From Guillardia theta CCMP2712 (taxonomy: Eukaryota > Cryptophyceae > Pyrenomonadales > Geminigeraceae), in contig NW_005434554.1 in the NCBI RefSeq assembly GCF_000315625.1, forward strand, positions 11,139-60,212: 49,074 nt of DNA, given 5' to 3'. The notes below the pieces were generated by a model. That model did no database searches, was not told the DNA's origin, and saw only the letters and a program-made list of their open reading frames with translations. Below are positions 43,680-49,074 of this stretch, in pieces (position 1 is the stretch's first letter; every line of letters starts with the position of its first letter). The position numbers were made by a program, and so were the translations under genes.

Positions 43680-46600
43680 ATGGCAGTGAAGCGGAGGGTG
43701 AAGAAGGCGTAGGAGGAGGAGGAGGAGGAGGAGGAGGAGGAGGAGGAGGAGGAGGAGATCACCAGCATTGCAGGAGGCAGCTGAAGCGTCCGATCGAAGG
43801 ATGGTTAACAGGAGGATAAGTCCTGAAGCTGACGACAGGCAGGAGGTCAACCCTTCTGCCTCGCCAGAAGCCCCACAGGAGCGAAGAGCATGGGAGTCGA
43901 GCATCGACAAGCATGGCGTCGAGGCGAACGGGCAAACTTATATCCCTCTCTCCGTTGCCCGAAACAAGATCGCGGAGGTGCAGGCAGACATGGCAGCTAT
44001 GAAGGTCGAGCACATAGGAATCGTGGAGGAGCTAGAGAGGCACTACAAGGAGATCGAGAGAGATCTCCAGTCGTACTTCCTGGGCTACATCAAGAAGCTC
44101 AATGCAGCAGCGGAGCAGAAGGAGAGGGACCATCTCGATCTTGTGGACAAGATCAGTCAGGAAGCGGACGTCTACCGCGAGGTCGCTGAGCGTGAGGTTG
44201 CACAGCTGGAGGACGAGGTTCAGAGGAGCCATGAGGAGATAGCGAAGCGAGATGCGCAGATCGCTGACTTGCAGAAGCAGCTGGCCATACTGAACGAAGA
44301 CTTCGATCGGCTCGGCCATGACGACCATGTCCAGATAGCCGGCTGCAAGACACGATCAGGAAGAGGGAGGCGGAGATTGCGCGACTACAATCCGCATGCT
44401 CGTCGATGATCCGCTCGATCCTAGTGGAGATGGAGAGCAACTTCAAGGTGCTGCCCGTCGTCTTCGCCGAGATGGAGGAACGAGGGAGGCACGAGGAAGG
44501 GCTCAAGGAGCGGAGCTCCCAGCTGAACCTCCAGCTCGAGCAGCGCAAGATGGAGCTGACGGACCTGATGATGGAGAGAGACGTCAAGGTGGCAGACTGT
44601 GAGAAGCTTCAGGCCTCCCTGGACTCAGACTCGAGAGTCTTCCATGAGCGCATCGAGGAGAAGGACGCCGTCCTGGCGAAGCTGAACGAGGAGGCCGAGG
44701 AGGCCAGGGCAATCTGTCTCAACCTGGTTCACACCATCAGCAGCATCCAGGCAGAAGCGAGGGAGGCTGGCGCTTCAGTCCGCGAGCTCGTTGAAGAGCA
44801 TGCACACGTCCTCTCGATCAGCGAGGACACGCTCTCTCGGATCTCTCACCTTGAGAGCTGGATCCAAGACGAGCCCCGGCGAGTCGACGCTGCCGTCCTC
44901 GAGGCCCTCCTGCCCCTCGACACGTTCTTGAGCACAGCGTCTAAGCAGCTCGGCCTCTCTGCAAGAGGAGAGGGTGAGGCAGTGGAGGCTGAAGGTGGCG
45001 CGGAGGAGCGCACACTTGACCCGAGCTCGCTTGCAGCGCTGCTGACCTTCATGGAGAACTGGTTGGATAGTGAGAAGGAGAAGGAGGAGAAGAGCGCGTG
45101 GGAGGGGCCGCAGAGGCCGCATGGAGTCATCGCCTACACGCAATCATCATCAGGTGTTTTCCCTTGCTCGTTTGTCGTTTGTTGATTGACGTTGTTGCGA
45201 TCAGTGGTAGAGGTGAAGGAATCAACCAGGACGGCGATCAAGTCCGTGTCGTCGCTGATGATCAAGAAGATAGTCGATCTCTCACAGCAGCTGAGCTCCA
45301 ACAGCAGGCGGATGGAAGAGGCCTTGCGCGAGGATGTCGAGGCGATGCAGGCGTGCGGTCTGCTGGTGCAGGAGGAGTTGAGGGAGTGCGAGGAGCTTCA
45401 GAAGTTCATGGACGAGAACCAGCGGCAGCTGCTCTCGTTCAAGAGCAAGTCGGAGATCTTCGACAAGGAGATGAAGGCACTCCATGATGACATCAAGGTC
45501 TGCTTCGAGATGATCGAAGCTGAAGTCCCGAGCATCGAAAAATCGTTCTCCGACCTTGCTGCCGGCCAGATGGCGATCTCTTCCTCCGGCTACTCCAAGG
45601 TGCAGCTGAAGCAGGCGGAGGAGAAACTACAGTCGTTCAGCAAAGGAGAGGCAGAGGGCGCGAAGAACGCTGCGATCTCTTTGCAGAAGCAGCAGCAGAA
45701 ACTCGCTGAGAAGCGAGGGCAGCTGGACGATGCTGTGAGCCGGTTGCAGGCGGAGAGGGAGGCGTTTGAGCAGGAGAAAGAGGAACTTGACAACATGGAC
45801 ACTGAGACGAAGGAGGAGTACCTACGGATCCGCCTGATGGAGTTTGACAAGCTGAAGCGGAAGCTGGATGAGAAGCAAAAGGAGCTCGACAGCTACATCG
45901 AGGCGAACTCGAAGATGCAGATCATCCTCGCGTCGACGGGGGAGAAGGAGAACCTGGACATGAAGGAAGTGCAGGAGATGATTCAGAGGCACACAGAGGA
46001 GATGGACGAGCTCAGAACGACGACTGAGCGCAAGATCAACAAGCTGCAGCTTGAGAACAGCCAGCTGAGGGAGTCGCTGGACGCGGACAAGGAGCAGCTG
46101 CAGGATGTTGTGGATCAGCTGCAGGACGACCTGGAGGAAGCGAACAAGAAGCTGGTGCAGTCCTACGACGACATCGAGAGCCTGAGCAACCAAGTCGAGG
46201 CGGAGCAGAAGAAGCTGTTCCAGCGAGAGCAGGAGCTCTACCAGGAGATCCTCGCGCTGAAGCAGGAGATTGCCAACCTGCAGTCGAAGGAGCTCATGGA
46301 GAAGGCACAGGAGACGGAAGCTCGTCATGCAGAGGCGCAGGAGGACAAGACTAGGATCGAGCAGAAGCTCAAGGACGCCAAGGAGCAGCTGAAGGTCGTG
46401 GAGACGCGGGACAAGGAGGAGGCGAAAGCTGCCGGGGTGACGAAGATGAAGAGGTCGGAGACAGCAAAGGATCTCTACTGGGAGGTAGAGCAGCTGTCGC
46501 AGGACCTCACTACAAGGAAGAAGCAGATACAGGAGGTGCTCAGACCCTTGTTCTCCTCCTCCACCACCACTTCCACCACCACCACCACCACCACCACTAC

Positions 46601-48975
46601 TTCCTCCTCCTCTTTCCTCCACCGTCCTCATCCTCGTCCTTCTCCCGCTCGTTTGCTCCTCCTCCTCGCCTTTCTCTCCCTACACGCCTTCTACCTCTCC
46701 TTTTTGTCTCTCTGGTTTGTTTTTTCCTCGCTCGAGTCTCCCCGTCCTTGTTACTTTCCCCCTTCACACCTTTACGCCCGCAGGCGAACGAGACGCTGCA
46801 AGAGCTGAAGCTGAAGCAAGAGCAAGTCGCGGAGGAGACAAAAGTAAGAGAGGAGGGGAGGAGTATGGTGCGTCCTCACTCCTCCTGTCAGGCTCGAGTA
46901 GATGCTGAGAAGGAGGAAGCTGAGAAAGAGCACAAGTCGAGGATGGAAGCGATGGAGGCAGAGTTTGAAGAGCGAAGGTCAGCAAGCGCCTCCTCGATGC
47001 CTCTCAAGTCTTTGTGCAGGATCCAACTGCAGAAGCAGCAGCAGGAGAAGCAGGCGCTGCTCAAGAAGTACCAGGAGGCTGTGCAGGAGGTCGCGAGCGA
47101 GGAGCAAACGGATTTCCTCAAAGACCTCAAGGTTCATCAGGGAGGAGGGACGGAGATGAGGAGGGAGCGAGGGAGCGAGGGAACAAGAGAAGAGGGAGGG
47201 AGGGAGCGAGGGAACAAGACAAGAGGGAGGGAGGGAGGGAGGGAACAAGACAAGAGGGAGCGAGGGAACAAGAGAAGAAAGAGAGAGGAGAGGGAGGAAG
47301 CTGATCGCGTTGTCAGGATGATCTCATGGATGAGTCGGAGGAGAGTGGCTCAACTGCTGCGGCAGTGAAGTCGCAGCCCTCAGAGAAATCTTCTGCTGAC
47401 AAGGCTGAGAAAGCTAAAGTGAGGAGCAATGATTTCCTTCCTCCCATCTCCCTCCGTCTGCTCTCTCTGTCTCTCTGTCTCTGTCCCTCCCTCCACTCTC
47501 TCTCTACCACTCACTTCCTTCTTGCTCTTGAAGCTATTGTTGTTTCTTTCTCGATTTCAGCCTGTCCTACTGTTCACCATCATCTCCAATTACCTCCTCC
47601 GTCTCATCTCATCTCCTTCCTCCTGGTTTCCTTCTCTCGCCTCCCTCTCTCCTCTCTTCTCCCCTCCCCTTTCCCTCCTCTTCTAATCTTCACGTCGATC
47701 AGGCCAAGGCACAGAGTATCCTGCAGCAGAAGAAAGAGCAGGCGAGCAACTCTCAGCAGAACGCCAACAACAACAGCAAGCAGGTCAGCTGCTGGGCCCT
47801 TGCTGGAGGGCTCCTGGCATCTCAGCTGACCTGGTGCAGCTGCGAGACGCGGAGAGGAAGAATCGTCAGCTCGAGGCCGCAAACTCGAAACTCCAGCAGA
47901 AAGTCTCTGAGGTGGGCATTTGCCGATCAGATCCTCAACCCTCCCTGTCTGTTGGATGCCGACACTTACTCCCTGCCTCCTCCTCCTCCTCCTCCTCCTC
48001 CTCCTCTCCTCCTCTTCCTCCTCCTCGTGCTCTCCCTCCTACCTCTTGCTCCTCTTCTTTTCCTCCGTTTATTCTTACCCTTCTTGTCCTCGTCCTCGTC
48101 CTTGTTTCTTCCTCCGCTTGCCTTCGGATGATTTCCGATATTTTCTTGCAGCTGGAAGCAAAGCTCGCAGACGGGAAGGCCGTGGGAGGTGGAGGTGGCA
48201 CGTCCGGTGGGAAGGTCACAGACCAGAAAGCGAAGAAACTGGAGAAGGTTGGAGGAGGAGGAGGAGGAGAGGAGCAGGAGCAGGAGGGAGGAGGAGGAGA
48301 AGGAGGAGGAGGGAGGAGGAGGGAGGAAGAGGAGAAGGAGGAGGAGGGAGGAGGAGGAGGAGGGAGGAAGAGGAGAAGGAGCAGGAGCAGGAGGGAGGTG
48401 GGGTGCAGGGAGCTTGTTCACGCTGAATTCCATTGAAGGACCTGGAGAACATGAAGAAGAGGGAAGAAAAGGCCAAGGCAAATGCTGGAAACGCTGCTAC
48501 CAGGCTGTCAGAGCTCGAGAAGGAGAATAAGAAGATGTCTCAGGTCTTCTTGTCCTCCCTACTCCTCCCTCCTATCCCTCTTCCCTCTCTCTCCCTCCTC
48601 TGGCCCTCTACTCATATCCCTCCTCCTCCCCGCCCTTCTTGCCTCCCCTCCCCTCCCCTCCCCTCTCTGTTCTCCTCTCCTCCCTCCTCATCAACCGGTC
48701 TCATTCCCCTGACGTCCCTGCAGGATCTGGACAAGAAGCTCAAAGAGAACAAGGAGCTCACTGACCGCGTCGAGCAGCTCTCAGCGTTCAAGGAGCGAGC
48801 AGAGAAGGCGGAGGCAGCGCTGGAGGAGAAAGAGAAGACGCTCAAGGAGCTGGAGGGAGAGTACAAGAAGGAGGTCGCCCTCCGCAAGAAATATTACAAC
48901 CAGATCGAGGACATGAAAGGAAAGATCAGAGTCTACGCTCGTTGCCGCCCCTTCGCCAAGTATGAGATCGAGAAG
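43680..48975 (+). CDS. Kinesin-14, C-terminal motor kinesin (3' end beyond window)
   Basis: Minus-end-directed type microtubule motor by position of its motor at the C terminus. Exons 43680-43697, 43774-45153 (with one apparent frame break between 44322 and 44409), 45205-46535, 46784-46843, 46892-46977, 47020-47131, 47317-47418, 47703-47783, 47840-47911, 48152-48247, 48439-48543 and 48724-48975, all others in phase. About 1,200 residues of almost unbroken coiled coil precede the neck and motor start RKKYYNQIEDMKGKIRVYARCRPF, which matches the KCBP/kinesin-14 neck. The ATP-binding P-loop lies past the window edge. No MyTH4 or FERM domain, found in plant KCBP, is seen. Introns hold CCT/GGA and ACC runs. 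A small exon encodes MAVKRR before a 76-nt GGA-rich intron. Confidence 0.87.
43698..43773 (+). repeat. GGA run in kinesin intron 1
   Basis: GGA triplets at about 43712-43756 fill most of the first kinesin intron (GGG|GTGAAG... TTGCAG). Confidence 0.75.
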
Positions 48976-49074
48976 GTTAAACTTCCTCCCCCTTCCTCCT
49001 CCTCCTCCTCCTCTCCAACCCCCCAACCCCCTCCTCTCCTCCTCTTCTCCACTCTCTTCCTCCTCATGCTGATC

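Noticed and set aside
1-49074. tRNA, rRNA or CRISPR arrays
   Set aside because: None seen. The minisatellites are head-to-tail without spacers, so they are not CRISPR arrays.

Overview
The window is nuclear DNA of a eukaryote, almost certainly a photosynthetic protist. Nearly every gene is cut by many short GT-AG introns (about 40-250 nt, one GC-AG), genes lie on both strands, and there are no operons or Shine-Dalgarno sites. A monogalactosyldiacylglycerol (MGDG) synthase and a plant-organellar-type family A DNA polymerase point to a plastid-bearing cell. Gene density, GC level, homopurine/homopyrimidine introns and a Crypton-like recombinase would fit a cryptophyte such as Guillardia, but the species is an inference. 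Exon joins were made by hand from splice signals, frame and family motifs; several genes close perfectly in frame, which supports them.

Layout. 1-2680: 5' part of an organellar DNA polymerase (-). 4466-6233: SREK1-like splicing factor (+). 7192-9725: long-chain acyl-CoA synthetase (+). About 9850-10803: ankyrin-repeat gene (-). 11249-13568: MGDG synthase (+). 13789-22620: three neighbouring genes for alpha-helical, armadillo-like proteins, interrupted by a 100-N gap. 23136-27273: large secreted/type I membrane protein with cadherin/CSPG-like modules. 28414-30079: B-type cyclin (+), tail to tail with CENP-S/MHF1 (-, 30103-30697). 30932-32361: unknown four-helix membrane protein, sharing a TTCTAGA-rich divergent promoter with CENP-S. 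32574-about 33276: small coiled-coil gene (-) with a heptapeptide repeat. 33832-35042: coiled-coil protein (+). 35165-35753: FKBP with a signal peptide (-). 35884-38935: Crypton-type tyrosine-recombinase protein (+). 39398-41090: coiled-coil protein (+). 41363-about 43240: phytanoyl-CoA-dioxygenase-like enzyme (-). 43680 to the right edge: C-terminal-motor kinesin (kinesin-14), cut at the first residues of its motor.

The genes do not form one pathway. Themes are lipid metabolism (acyl-CoA synthetase, MGDG synthase, PhyH-like enzyme), mitosis/chromosomes (cyclin B, CENP-S, kinesin-14, coiled-coil proteins) and organelle DNA replication. Intergenic DNA carries minisatellites (21, 21, 25, 30 and 32 bp units), GC-rich blocks followed by G-run-rich strands placed before several + strand genes, and a short AT-rich dispersed repeat. 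The most unusual item is the Crypton-type protein: it keeps the fold-defining motifs but appears to have lost two catalytic residues and carries a zinc-finger-like N terminus, an acidic tract and a long Gln-rich coiled coil, which suggests a domesticated recombinase.
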